64,000 nt of DNA from Blastobasis lacticolella (GCA_905147135.1 LR990050.1:7638501-7702500); one strand, 5' to 3'; numbered from the stretch's first letter, positions 22,675 through 37,600 are shown. Translations and numbers: made by a program. Notes: a model not told the origin generated them from the letters alone.

Positions 22675-25600
22675 ATGAGAACCCGCAGTAATTCTGGAGT
22701 CCGTTTGGACTATTATCAGAGAGTGGTGCATAAACTAATACTAGATCACCAACAGCCTGTGACTGGTTTATTTCCTGCTAGTCCGCAAAATGAACACGCA
22801 TGGGTTCGAGACAATTTGTATTGCATATTGGCTGTGTGGGGCCTTTCAATGGCATTCAAGAAAATCGCAGACCAGGACGAGGATCGCGCCAAAACGTATG
22901 AATTAGAGCAGAGCTGTGTGAAATTAATGAGAGGTAAAGTCTCAATCTATTTATAGCTGTTAATTATTGAATAAAATTAACCCGGGGTTCGTCGCTAGGC
23001 AATTACGAACACACGGTCGCTACTGGATAAAAATTACCATATAATCTTTTCAACGCTTAAGTCACCTGTATCACACGTCTCATTTTCGTGCCCATGAGGC
23101 CAAGTCTGGTATATCAGACAAGAAAATAAATAAATTACAACCAACCTTTTTTTAATTGCACACGCGAACATTACCAATGAGTTTAATGCTTATTATGTTG
23201 CACAAGATATGAACTGACTGAAAAGTCAGTTCATATCTTGTGCAACATAATAAGCTAAAGTTTTCAGAAAAGTTGTATTTTGTATTACTTTTATTTCAAT
23301 AAAGACACCTTCTTTTTAGCCCAAACTCAAACGTATTTTATCATTGCCACTCTGCGCCAAAGTCTGATATGTGAGACAGTAGTGATGCTACCAATGAAGA
23401 AATGGTAGACTATAGAACTTGAGAAATTCATGCTTTTAAATATTTATTGTCGTAAAAACACAAGTGAAATTTAGAAACAACACTTGATCGCCATTTTTAT
23501 TTTGATATTTTAAAGATTAATACATAAAATGAAATTTATAAAGGTTTGTTAGTAACTGTATGTTTACAACACTATAAAGCTCCAATGTCTATAAAACGCA
23601 TTTGCCAATGTCTGATATATAAGACTGGAAGTGACATCAGAGGCGATAGATGTTTCTGGAAAGGCCTATTTAGTGTGGTGACATGAAGGACATTGAAAAA
23701 AAATATTGATTGTTTTATAATAAACCTACCTTGTAAAATAATTAATTATATAAGTCTATTGTATATTATTATTAAACAAATCCACGAAGTGATTACTATG
23801 GAAGAATTAATTAGGATTTTAGAGAAATTATGACAATGGTGAATTTGAAAGTGATAAAGTAAATTTCAATATTCAACAGGTAAGACCTACTAATATTATA
23901 ATTGAGAAAGTTAATGTATAGATAGATGTTGGTGACGAAGTAAAAATTACTAAACTGACTTTGATGAAATTTTGCAGTATTCCAGTCCATGGTGTCCAGG
24001 GATATCTATTTATTTGTTAGTCTTTTTACTAATACTTTTTAATAACATGTTTTTCTCAATTTATATGATGTTTTGAAATGTACAAAACACATATTTAATG
24101 TAATTTTTTTCTATATATTCCTCTTAGCTCAATCGTTTTTACTCAAAAACTAACCACTTCCACGGATAACACTAAGCGTTATTGGTGTATCAGGCAAGGT
24201 AATAAATAAATGAAATTTTAGAGTGTCAATGTCGGTCAAAGGGTTAAAATTCATTATATGTATAAGAATTTAATTTATATTAGTTAGAATTGTGAATAAA
24301 TGAACCATAAAAAAATGAACCACAAGGGGCCGAGAACTGAAAAAAAGCATTGATAGTCTTAAGCTAACAACTCTTTCCACGGGGGAACCAACCTACTGGC
24401 CAAGTGATAGAAATAAAGTACCGGACTTATTGGATTTCTTTGTCATCAAGGGCTTGCCAAATAGGTTTATTGATGTTAGATCGTGTCTGGATACATCATC
24501 AGATCATACACCAATAATTGGAGCATTTGGTACTACTGCGTTACACAACGAACAACCAAGAGCCCTGTACAACTACAGGACTGACTGGGCGGCTTTCACT
24601 GATTATCTACAAAGGGAGATTGACTTAAAAATAAGACTAAAGAGTGAGGCAGACATCGATGAGGCTACGTTTTACATAACTAATAAAATCCAAGAAGCTG
24701 CATGGCGATCAACACCAGAACTAAAAACAAAGGATAACAGTTATAATGTACCACTAATCATTCGGTATCAAGTGCAGGAAAAACGAAGGCTAAGAAGACA
24801 GTGGCAACTTCATAGATCAGATGCTGATAGAAAAGCTTACAATGAAGCTAGCCGGTCGTTAAAAAGACTAATTAAGGAAAATAAAGATCTTACATTTCAA
24901 AACAAGCTAAGCTCTCTTGGTGCTACTAAAAAAGACAATTACTCGCTATGGAAGATCACAAAAGAGTTCAAAAGAATGCAAAGACATGTTCCACCCATAA
25001 AAATGTCGTCTGGTGAGTGGGCCCGAAGCCCTCGGGAAAAAGCAGAACTATTTGCACAACACCTAAGCAAAGTTTTTACTCCAAACGAGTCCAACATGAA
25101 AGAGTTTGAGGATGAAATTGATGCATTTATAAATAGCGACCAACAATTGTCTCTACCGATAAAACCAGTAAGCCCACGTGAACTGTCTAGAGTAATCAGA
25201 CATTTAGAGAATAAAAAAGCTCCTGGATTTGATCTTATCACTGCAGAATTACTTAAGCGGCTTCCAAGGAAATGCTTAGTGTTTTTTTCCGTTCTTATTA
25301 ATGCAATACTAAGATTACAATACTACCCTAAACTATGGAAAGTGTCTCTATTGTGCATGGTACAAACCGGGGAAACCGCCAACTGAGCCTTCTTCATACA
25401 GACCTATAAGCCTTCTTCCCACTTTGTCTAAAGTGTTCGAAAAGATCTTCTTGAGTAGGCTGAGACCATTGCTAGAAGACCACCACATTATCCCTGACCA
25501 CCAATTTGGATTCCGTCCACAGCATGCCACAATTGAACAAGTGCATAGAGTAGTCCAAAAAATCCGACAAGCGTTTGAAGACAAGAAATACTGCTCTGCT

Positions 25601-28600
25601 GTATTCCTTGACATACAGCAAGCTTTTGATAGAGTATGGCATAAGGGGCTTCTCTACAAATTGAAGATGCAGTTACCAAATTGTTACTTTATGATGTTGA
25701 AATCCTATCTCCATGAACGTAAATTCCAAGTGAAACTTCAAGAAGAATATTCAAACCTCTATAGTATACATGCCTCTGTCCCTCAGTGGTCGGTGCTTGG
25801 ACCGGTATTGTACTCGATTTATACTGCAGATCTACCCCAAACTGAAGGAGTAGAAACAGGAACATATGCAGATGATACAGCCTGTCTGACCAGCGATGAA
25901 AACCCCCAAGTAGCATCAGAGAAAATGCAAGAACATCTAGATAGAATAGACCAATGGCTTAGTAAGTGGAGGATCAATGCCAGTGCAGCTAAGTCCAGTC
26001 AGATAACTTTTACCCTTCGCAAAGGTGACTGCCCACCCGTTACCATGAACGGCGAATACCTGCCGGTAAACAATAGTGTGAGATACCTGGGACTACACCT
26101 TGACAGGAGATTGACATGGTCAAAGCACATTAAGCAAAAACGTGATGAAGCAAATCGCACCTTTAAAAGTTTCTACTGGCTTATGGGACGGCAGACACAT
26201 TTGTCACTGTCAAACAAAATATTAATTTACAAGACTATCGTAAAACCCATATGGAGTTATGGCGTGGAACTATGGGGAACAGCCAGCAACTCCAACATTG
26301 AGATCCTGCAACGCTTCCAAAACAATGCACTACGAACAATCTGCAATGCACCTTGGTTCACGAGGAACCAGGAAATACACCAGCACCTGGAAATGGATAC
26401 TGTGAAGGATGTTATCAACAAGTGCAGCAGGAAGTACAAGGGCAAACTGGAAACACATGCAAACATACTGGCGAGGTACCTGCTGGAAGGAACTAACAGC
26501 TCCAGACTCAAACGATGGAATATCTTAGAACTTGACCAAAGAGACTAAGCTCTTGAGAATTGTGTGAGGATGGTGGTCACTGGCCCGTCACTCATGAATG
26601 AGATTGTATTCATGGAACACATCTGATGAAGACTAACTGAGTCGAGGGCAGATATATTGGAACAAAAAAAAAAAAAAAATATTGGTTAGAATTGATTACC
26701 TTACCTTTTTATTTCACTTATACAATCTTGTTGATTTTATCGACTGGAAGTGGCCATCTCACTAAAGAATTGTGAGAACTCTTGAAAAGCCTACGTCAAA
26801 GTCTTATACATCAGACCGATAGTGATGCAAAAGTGGACGTCTTGTAATATTTTTTATGCGCAGTTAAAACATCGTGAAGGAATAAAATACATTTGAATTT
26901 ATTGAAAATGTAACATGAAATCATTAATTATGCTAGATAAGCTATTAAAATTGGTATTACAGACGTTTATTTGCAAATACATGACTTTTAAAATATTAGA
27001 AAAAATAGTCCCGGATATGCTCTCGCGCACGAGGCCCGGGGTCCGCCTTAACCATGATCCAGGATTTAGCTGATCAGTAAATTAAAGTGAAGCAACTGCC
27101 ATCTGTCCTCTTGTGACCCTGCTACCAGGAGAACATGACCAGATTAGATCATGGTTACACATTCAGTCGCCTGAATGTGCAGGTTTCATCACGATGTTTT
27201 CCCTCACCGTAAGAGCATCGGTTAGTATTCAACTAATGTACATAACTCAGAAAAGAGCCATTGGTACATGGCTGCAGAAGGATTCGAATCCCGTACCTCT
27301 CGCTTACGAGTCGGATAACCTAACTGTTCGGCCTAAATTACCTTTGTGATATTTTATACCTGGTAGCGACGAAAGCCGGGTTAATGCCGTTTGATTAATT
27401 TTCCCATTCATTATTCACAATTCAATTTATTATTATTATTATTCCTGAACAGACAGGCTGTTGGAACAACTGATATGTCTATATCTCATTATATTTAACT
27501 CTTGTTTTATTTACAGGCTTGCTTATGGCTATGATGCAACAAAAAGAAAAAGTGGAAAAATTTAAAAGTACACAGCATCCCATGGATTCACTTCATGCTA
27601 AATATTCGTCTACAACAGGCCGTACTGTTGTGAAAGATAATGAATGGGGACATCTTCAGGTTGATGCTATCTCATTATATTTGCTATTGTTGGCGCAAAT
27701 GACTGCATCTGGTTTGCAAATTGTGTTCTCTTTGGATGAGGTGGCATTTATTCAAAACTTAGTTTTCTACATTGAATCAGCTTACTGCACCCCAGACTAT
27801 GGCATTTGGGAGAGGGGTGACAAGACTAATCATGGTCTGCCTGAGCTCAATGCCAGCTCTATTGGTATGGCCAAGGCAGCTCTTGAAGCCATGAATGAAC
27901 TGGATCTCTTTGGAGCCAGAGGTGGTCCTTCCAGCGTTATCCATGTTCTAGCAGATGAAGCACAGAAATGCCAGGCTGTGTTGCAATCAATGTTGCCCAG
28001 AGAGTCCAACAGCAAAGAGTTGGACTCTGGTTTACTATCAATCATTAGTTATCCAGCATTTGCAGTAGATGATCCACAACTGATTGCAAAAACTAGAGAA
28101 GCCGTTATTACAAAACTACAAGGAAATTATGGGTGTAAGAGGTTTCTTAGGGATGGCCATAAAACACCTAGAGAAGATCCCAACAGGCTGTACTATGAGC
28201 CGTGGGAACTTAGAATGTTTGAGAACATTGAATGTGAATGGCCTTTGTTCTTTTGTTACTTAATACTGGACTATTGCTTCCAAGGAGACAAAACAAATGT
28301 TAATGAATACATGCAAAAGTTGGAAAAGATAATGTTGAGAAAGGACGATGGAATAAAGCTGGTCCCCGAATTATATGCAGTGCCAGCAGATAAGGCCAAT
28401 CAGGAGATCAATGAACCTGGAAGCCAAGAGAGAATACCACTAGGCAGATGTCCCTTTATATGGGCACAATCTTTGTACATTCTAGGGAAATTATTGCAAG
28501 AGGTATAATACCTATATTACTTGCTCTTATTTCATTTTTGGCTTTGCAAGCTAGTTTTAGCCTGTAATCATGTTTTTACTAAATTTCAGGGATTTCTAGC

Positions 28601-31600
28601 AGTTGGTGAATTAGATCCTCTAAACAGAAGATTATGTTCAGAGAAAAAACCAGATGTGGTAGTTCAGATTGTGATTCTTGCTGAAGACAATGAGATAAGA
28701 GACAAATTACTGGAATATGATCTACATGTCCAGACCATCAGTGATGTGGCACCGATTGAGGTTCAGCCAGCAAGAGTCTTGAGTCACCTTTACACCTATT
28801 TAGGTACGTAAATAATGAACACCTATCGAATTATCAGAACTGTGAGCTGTGACAATATATTACAGGTTTTGTTTATAATATTTCAGGTAGAAACAAAAAG
28901 TTGGGACTGTCCGGAAGAAAATCTCGTGATGTTGGTATTCTGAGCACAAGCAAATTATACTCGTTAAATGATCGTATATTTGCGTTCACTCCTCAGGTAT
29001 AATTCATTTTTTTCTTCATTTTTAAAAATAAATTGCAAACTTTTTCAAATGTAAAGGAAATTTTGCTATTTCTTTACTTTTCTCTGCGCATTGATTAAAA
29101 ACATGCATGCCTATGTTTAAAATTTAAAAGAAATTACATGTAACTTTCTTGAGACCTATGAAATTATTTGAGGGCAGTTAATCTGTACCATATTCTGGAT
29201 AGCAAAAAAACAACATATAAACAATATGTAGATAGGTTTGTAAGGTGTTATATAAAACAAAAAAAAGGTGCATTTTAATTATTTTATAGGTTTATTTTCG
29301 CCATGAGTTTAAGTTACAGTACATGTTTGCACATTACAAATTTACAATATTATTAATATTGGAGATATACCAGAAAAACATTTGGGATAAGACTATTATT
29401 AGAGAGAATATTATTTGGAATTTTTGCCTGTTGTCTGTCCATCAGTCTTTTTGTGCACGTATCACGTAAAAACAGCTGATTGGATTTTGATAAGGTTTTC
29501 ACAGCTTTGTAGCTTGGGGTCCAACTTAAAATGTAAGTCATGTGTCATCTAATTTGGGTAGGTAGAACCAGAGATACGGCTTGACCTCTCCTTAGTACTA
29601 GGATTCATACACTAAAGAGGTCATTGAAAATGGTTGAGTAGGAAAAAGCTATTTTTTCCTTTTTAAAACTAGTTTTTAATAATATTGTAATCTCACTGTG
29701 TCAGCAGTAAAACATCAACTAATAAACATTGTCTATTATAAAACATTTAATATTTTTTCAAATAAGAAATAGTTGACAAATCATAACCTATTTATCAAAC
29801 CTCCAAATATGTTGGGGGGATGAACTGTGAAACTGGCCTAATCATGTATATAGATGATTTTTAATGACCTAGGTAGGTTTTCATCTGCCATTTTTATTGC
29901 TCAATTTTGTCTACATATTTTTTGCTGTCCTGAATATGTTATACACATACATTAACTACTTATTTCTCTTTCCCATTAGTTTTCTGATATGAAACGTTTC
30001 TACATAGCTTCTGACTATGAGCTGATGGTTGACACTCTAAAATCAGAAATTAATTTCTTGAAGTCCTCTTGGCAAAACCTGCTGGGGCGGCCGCTTGTTG
30101 TTTTGAGTTTGAATCAAATGTATTTGGGTATATTTCCTTTTATTTTTTACATTCTATGCTTGCTGGTTTTGCCCTTTCCTCCGTAACTTTAATGTAAGGT
30201 ACTGATAATAACTTGGTTGGTAAATATGTCATTAACTATATTATGTAGATATACTACTATATACTTGTTTTTGGTTCCCTATCTATTTGCAGTTTCCTTT
30301 TCTTTTTCACTGCTGTAAATAATATTGTGCACAATATACTATTTTACTAATTAATATTGTTAATAACAAATAACTTCACTAGATAGTCCCCATCATATGA
30401 AGTAAGGCAGAGGTCCCGAATTCGATTCCCCACAATTCAAATTATAGAAATATTTATGTATAGGAAAATATATTTAAGTTAATTTATTTAAGTATATCAA
30501 TATCTAGTACCCATAATACAAGCTTTGCTTTGTTTGGGGCTAGATAGTGCTGTGTCCAAGCTATATACTATTGTTTCTAGAAAAATTATAGGTACTTTTT
30601 TTATCAGACTGCCTATAGCATTCCTATTAACAAATTATATTCCAACTATGGTAGTGCCCAATAGTTTCTGGCTAGTTTTGTTTTAGAGTTTGCTTGTTTG
30701 AGTTAAATAATTAGTATGAACATGTAAATACTGAGTGAGCATGTAAATACTTTGCTGCATACGTGTTTGAATAGAATAGATAGTAATTAAGCCAGAAATG
30801 TTCAATTGGTAGTTCTTTTTCATGTATTGTTGGAAAGTAACACGAGGTATGTGTGTCACGAGATACCACAATGCTGTGTTTTTGTCCATGAACGCAGTAC
30901 GTTATTGACGCGGTACGCCACGCAACTATCTGCTAAGGGTTTGTCCTGGTTAGGAACACTTCAGAACAATATTCGCGCAACAAAGATTTTTGTAACTTTT
31001 ACCGTAAAACGAACATGGGAATCTTCCCGTCAAAGGTAGAATATTGATGCGTGCGCAACGTTCGAAAAACTAATGTTGCGCAACAAAGGCTTGTGCCATA
31101 AATGCTTGCGAATTCGCATAACGAACATTCGCCGGTGAGGGCAAACCTTTAGCGCCACGCCACGCGACGCCACGTGTCATTTATCAAGGAACTATGAACA
31201 CAATATACCTACTCCTTATTTAGGGTGCACAAACTCTCATTAGTCAATTTTGTCAATTGTACCGCACGTAGCGTAAAAAAGATTGTCAACTCTATACTCT
31301 AAATTCGAGTTTTTAGGGTTCATAGTTCCTTGGTAAGTAATAGCTCGTGGATCTCGTGGGTCTCCACTCGTCACGATTCCGCTTGCACTGTGTGATAATG
31401 TCCCCGCATGGGTGTGCCGTAGAACTTCGACTACGAGGAGTACTACATGTCGCGCGACCCGGCGCTGCTCGCCAGCACGTTCATGGCGAATGTCGCCTTC
31501 CTGGGTATGAGCTGGAAACAGATGCTCGGCAGGCCGACGATCACACTGCTCGCCACGCAGTATTTACTCGGTAAAAGATGTGTGCTCAGCTATAGCTATA

Positions 31601-34600
31601 GCTTATATGCTCTGCTGTGTGAGCTCTCGCGCTGCGGTTTTATGTCGCATCCATTTTCGTTTCAAGTTCAAATGCTTTGCCTCAACGAAAGTATGAGTCT
31701 GAGAGTGTATGAATCAGCCAGGCATAATTAAAATAAAATAAAGCCCGCCTATAATCATAATTTTGTCTCGTACACATTCATTTACACAAATATCACATTA
31801 CGTTAAATTAATTAAATTAACAAATATTGTTTAAAATGCAATTCAATTATTCGCAGAAAACCGATCATCTAACATAGTTTTAATTTTTGTTTTAACTCTT
31901 ATTTATACAGGCTAGCAATCCGCTTGTTTGTTTGCCCTCTAAAGAAAGTTATTATATGTTTTTATTTGATTGAGATAGGGTTTAGGTTTGCTACTGGTCT
32001 TTGCTTACATATGATAAGGCCCTTGATGAATCACTGACATCCTCGCATCACTCGATAATCATATAAATCCATTTAGGAAACATAAAACCGCAGCTGATAT
32101 TCTAACAGTTCTTATATTTATTTACTGAATTACTAAAGTATTCGGTACTGGGAAAGTTGCTGCTAAAATTAGTGATGGATTGGTTAAACAGCATGAGAAG
32201 AGATCTATTTAAAATAATAAAATCCTATTATAGGATTCCGCTTATGTTGTTGTTTGTGTTGCAAATAATTGAAGCTTGTCATATCTGATAGGTTTTAAGA
32301 CTTTCGTGTTTATTCACTACACTTTCACTACACATACTGTTCAATACTAACCGTGGTGACAAACCCGATAATATGTGTTGTGAAAGTGTTGTCCTATCCT
32401 AGTCGGCATTGATTGAACCTGCGGTTCTGCAGTTTTGTTACACATACGAATGTTGAAAAGAATCATAATATGTATTTGGGCTTACCGCCTTCCTTCAGAA
32501 GGTCTAATTGAATGTTTATCAATTATTGTTAGCAATACTAATTACCACATTATAAATTCTACATTATTATTTATCCCATTTCAATTGTCATATTATATAC
32601 TAACAAGACTAACTATATCTCCTTGCTTTGACGCTATTTATTAATTCAAAATTTTCAACTTATTCTAACATCATAACATTATTAAAATAATATGTATACT
32701 CATTGCAGACCAGGGAAAAATTCCTATGGCAATGATAACTACAATGAAAAAATTAAAGTCTGGTTATATTAATGGGACCAGAGTGACTCTTGGAAACTTG
32801 GGCGATTTCTTGAGCACATCAGCTATAACCAATTTGAGCTTCCTTGGAAGTCAGGAGGATGGTTATCCAGACAGTAAGTTCTATTTTATCTATAATTCTA
32901 GCTTTGGCTTTACATGATTACGCATTTAGCCATAGAAGAGATGCACAGAAGAAAGAAGGACATCTGACAGAGTTGATGTGATGTGACTAGGGTACTGTAT
33001 GTGTATGTTGTATTTATGCATCGTACACGAAACATTCGAAAACCGAAAATTTGTCGTGATGCGTTGGAGAATACTTGTTATCTTGAAAATACACAACAGA
33101 GAAAGCTGCTGCCCATTTTCTGTGGACTACGCGCGGTCCTAGATAATCTACGTATCAGATCATCATCGTCATCAGCCTATACTAGTCTATACTAGCCTAT
33201 ACCAGACATAGATCTTCTCCTATGAACGCCGCTGCATCCAACAGCTGTTGGGCGGCTGCAAATCGTCACTCCTCCCGTGTCTCAAGTTCGCTAATTTACT
33301 AATGGCTGGATCGAATTGTAATTGGATCGCAGTCGCAGCTCAATGTCAGCTTTACGTGGTATTCTGCTACAATTAAAACTACATTTGAGCTGCTATTCCA
33401 ATTCAATTACAACGCAATCAAGCCAAGCAAATTAGAGGACTCGAGGCCCTGGCGGAGGGCGTCTCACACAACGCTTGCTGAATCGTGGTCACCACTCAAC
33501 AACTTGTTTACCGCAGCGGTTGCCGGTTCTTCGGCATACAAAAATACGAACGAATGGGTATAGAACGGGTACGTACAGGCGGTCAAATATTTAATGTGGT
33601 CTATCACTCTACGATTCTGTTGTGCAGTCAGCTGCAGATCGAACGGCCCTCCCCTACAGTAAATTTAATGTTAACGCTACGGGGTTCGTTTCACTCTGCC
33701 GCTGACTGTACGTCATAAAACAAGAAGATTGATTTTCCGTGCAGAATATTCTTGGCTCACCCTCACCGACATTTTGGTGACACCGGATATTTTGCTCAAA
33801 CCACCACTTGATAGACCACCAATTTGACCACCTGTACAGTGTACGACGGTCTAACCAACCTTGCAATTTTCCAGAGCTAAATCCCCAAGTGCAGAGTTAC
33901 TTAGAGGAACACCTGCTCAGGTCGTTCAGCAACAAGTTCAGTTTCCTGTCGCGGCCCGCGGCTGGCGGGCGAACTCGCTCGCTGCGCCGGCGCATGTCCG
34001 TACGCGGCGCTATTAAGAAGACACGCTCTATCAATGTTGACTGTGAGCTCTGAGTACTTACATACACACACAGAATAACATCATCATGAGCATCATATCA
34101 TTATAAATGCCGGAAGACGCCCACTGGGCACAGGCCTCCCCTAAAGAATCTTCGGTCGGTCTTGTGCATTCCGCATGCGTACCTGCGATCTTTACTAGAT
34201 CGTTGGTTCACCCAGTGGGAGGCCTACCCACGCTGCGTCTTCCGGTACGTGGTCGCCACTCGAGAACTAACAGTAACATATAGTAATCTACAGACCTTTC
34301 TTTGGGGCACGGAGCGGTTCTGTTTTAGATTAAACGTTATAACTCAATAGAAAAATCGGCATGTTTCTAACTTGCACTCTTTATCACCTCTAACTCTATT
34401 AATACATCATATAATTTATACCATTCATTAATTATATCATACATCATATAATTTATGTCTACACTGTCATAAATAGTCGTAATATTCCAATATACTTTCG
34501 AAAATAATTGATGAACAATTCTCGAGAGAGTTGGAACACTATGAACTACTACTACTTCTAGAGTATGCACACATACTTCGTAAGGAACGCGTTTCCAGAT

Positions 34601-37600
34601 CATTTGTTTGACTTTGATGATTCATCTACCATACCCAACATTCATCATTGGCGCTGGCACGCCATAGTGAATAGCCATTCGTGCATTTTGTGAGATCGCT
34701 TGGCGTCCTGGAGTTGGAGTCCTGCAGCCGCCGTATCTCAACTCAACTCCGTGAGCGTATGTGCTTGATTGAGCGGTTGATTTACTTCCACAATGTTCCA
34801 CTCCATTCTGATCACGCTCGGACGTTACTGGCACGTCGGTGGCCGAGTTAAGATATCCACTGGTAAGCGAGAGGTACCGGGTTCCAATCCCCCTGCGGCC
34901 ACGTACAATGACTCTTTTCTGAGTTATGTACATTAGTTGAATACTAACCGACGCTCTTAAGGTGAGAGAAAACATCGTGATGAAACCTGCACATTCAGAC
35001 GACAGAATGTAACCATAGTCCCATCTGGCCAGGTTCCCCTGGTAGCAGGGTCACGGAGGTCAGGTGGCAGTCGCTCCACTGTAATGACATGATCTGTTAA
35101 ATCCTGAATCATGGTCAAGGCGGACCCAGGACCCTCGTGCGCGAGAGCACTACCGGGACATCAACGCTAAAATGATGATTTTTTTTATTATTTTAGACGC
35201 ATTTCATCATTTTCGATCCAAATTCCATATCTTTCATTAAACAACTTTCCTCTCTTGTTACACAATCAACTATGTATACTAATGAATTAACACAATTGTT
35301 TCGTTAATAATAGTTATTAAAGAAAAGCAATGTTGGACACATTGCAAATCAAAGTATTCCACTTGTATTGCTCATTAAATAAGGTATATTTTTGTATCCC
35401 GGATTTTGTAAAGCGGAACGACACGTATCATAATATAAGTGATACAAAAATGAACCTTATTCTATGAGCAATACATTTCACTTCGGTTTGCTCGTCACGT
35501 TTTTTACTTCTGAATTTAGTCAAATGTAATCAGCGCATCAGGCGGGACGCGTGAGGAGCGCCCCGCTGGGGGGAGTTCCTCACCCCCTCTAACGCACAGA
35601 ACTCAACTACCATGTCGTCTTAAGATAATATTGCCATGAAAAGCTTAATTTAGTTTGGTACACCAAAAGCCTTTGATTTTTAATAAGCGCCAAGATGATT
35701 ATTTTTTTATTACACTAATAAAGCCTTCATTGGTTTTGGCCAATAAAGTGGTCTATTATAAAAATCTCCTTTTTCAGTGGAATTTAATATTTCAGGAAAC
35801 AGTTGTCAATTTTGACAATGCTGCATTTTGCGTTTGTGTAAGCTATAATAGACCTTACGACGACGAACGTGTCCATACCGCGACTGTACATGACTGATGA
35901 TTTTTAACGGACTTGATTATGTGTGAAACATTGTTTTCAAATTAGAGCATTCAATACTGAAGCCGCGATTCATAGGCGCGATTCCTCTCAAACAGGTTTC
36001 AATTTTTAAATAATCCTTTGCAGTTCGACTTCTCCCGACTCGATTTCTTACAATTTCCAGCTAAGCATTCCGTTTAGCTACTTCTAAATAAGTTACCCTC
36101 ATTAAAATTTCCTTTTCTGCAACTATCTAGCGGAAACTCTGGGCATGGAGGGCGAGTACGTGGGGCCCCAACTGGAGCGGAAGCCCTCGTGGCTGGAAGT
36201 GGACCCCAGCACGTTGGGCCGCAGCCCCTCGCCTGAGGATGCGAAGAAGAAAGCTATTACCAAGTAAGTGACGTTTTACCTGACGACAAAAAGAGGTATA
36301 AGTTTGATGTGTGTATATGTGGCATCGTAGGCCCCGAACGAATGGACCGATTTTGATGCGGTTTTCTTTATTTTAAAGCCAGTTTAATCTAGATGGTTCT
36401 TAGCCTTGCTTCGTTAAAATCGGTTCAGTAGTTTTTATAATATTTCAGTAAATGTGAATATACTTAGTCGGGGGTTTTCCGAAGTTGTTACCTAATTTTT
36501 TGTACATTAACCTAGGCAAATGTTTGACCGCCATCTCACCTGATGGTAAGTGACGAGGTGGCCAACGATGGAACATGCTTGTTTAGAAACAGTCTATTCA
36601 CTCTGGCCTCAGGTTTTCATTTCGATCCGGCCACCACTGCCGATGAACTCCTTTTAAGTTCAGCATAGGTGCTACAGGGTCTGCTTCTATTAAATATACC
36701 TGCAAGTAGAGCCACAAAAAGGGCACAGGCAATTTACTAAAAATATAATTTTAAAATGTTACAGAGGAACATCTACCACTAGTCTGGGCATCGGTACACC
36801 TACCATTGAAGTAACCCAGGAGAAAAGTCCCACTCCACCTAAGGAAGAGGGTAAGTTATTACAAACAATTTAATATGCTGATGTCAGTAGTTGGCTAGTT
36901 TACATAGATATCATGGCTAAAAATAGATTGGATAATTGAAACTTCACTGTGGTACTTTTAGTGTTTAGTGTAGGTGCTATTGAGACCTGTATAGGTACTT
37001 AGTTGCTATTGGATAGAAACAACTATCTATTGCTGACAAATGCACAAATATGGCACTTTCTTTTTCATGTAGTTTTTTTATCAACAGTAGCATGTGTCGA
37101 GATTTTACCAAAGAATAATTTCATTTTATTTATTATTAACGTCGTTTGTTAAAAAGAGCTTTATTTTTTTCTAAATGTCAGATTAGAGGTACGCCAGGTT
37201 CCTTAGAAAGTGTTCATTGCTCTTCCTTCCCTCGATTATAAACGAAAACATTTCAAACGCCTTCACCATTCCAGGCTTCATAAACAAGAACGTACTAGTC
37301 GTACGCAACCGTACCACTTCGGAATCTCAAACCCTATACGCCGAGCAGGAGACAGACGAGCTAATCGCAATGTTGCGCGAGACAGAGAGCCTCGACGAAC
37401 AAGGCGACATACTGCAGTACCTAGTCGACACCCACGGCCTGGAATTTAACACTGGTACAAGTATGGAGTGTCGTGTTGCTTGCTCTTTAACTATTAGCGT
37501 AAGCTGGAAAGCTGAAAGCAGATGGCGCTAAGTTGTATTGGAGGTCACGCCAGCTGCCTTTTTTTAACAACTTATATTACGTTATACAACCACCGAGCAC

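Larger units (their letters stand above)
23101..26840 (+). repeat. Dispersed palindromic GTCTGATATATCAGAC-like motif
   Basis: Related 35-45-bp blocks occur at about 23,103 (AAGTCTGGTATATCAGACAA), 23,358 (AAAGTCTGATATGTGAGACA), 23,610 (AATGTCTGATATATAAGACT), weakly at 24,190, and 26,797 (AAAGTCTTATACATCAGACC). The last three strong ones are followed by AGTGATGC- or AGTGACATC-like sequence. They lie in intron 1 of the kinase gene, about 250 bp apart where adjacent. Confidence 0.5.
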
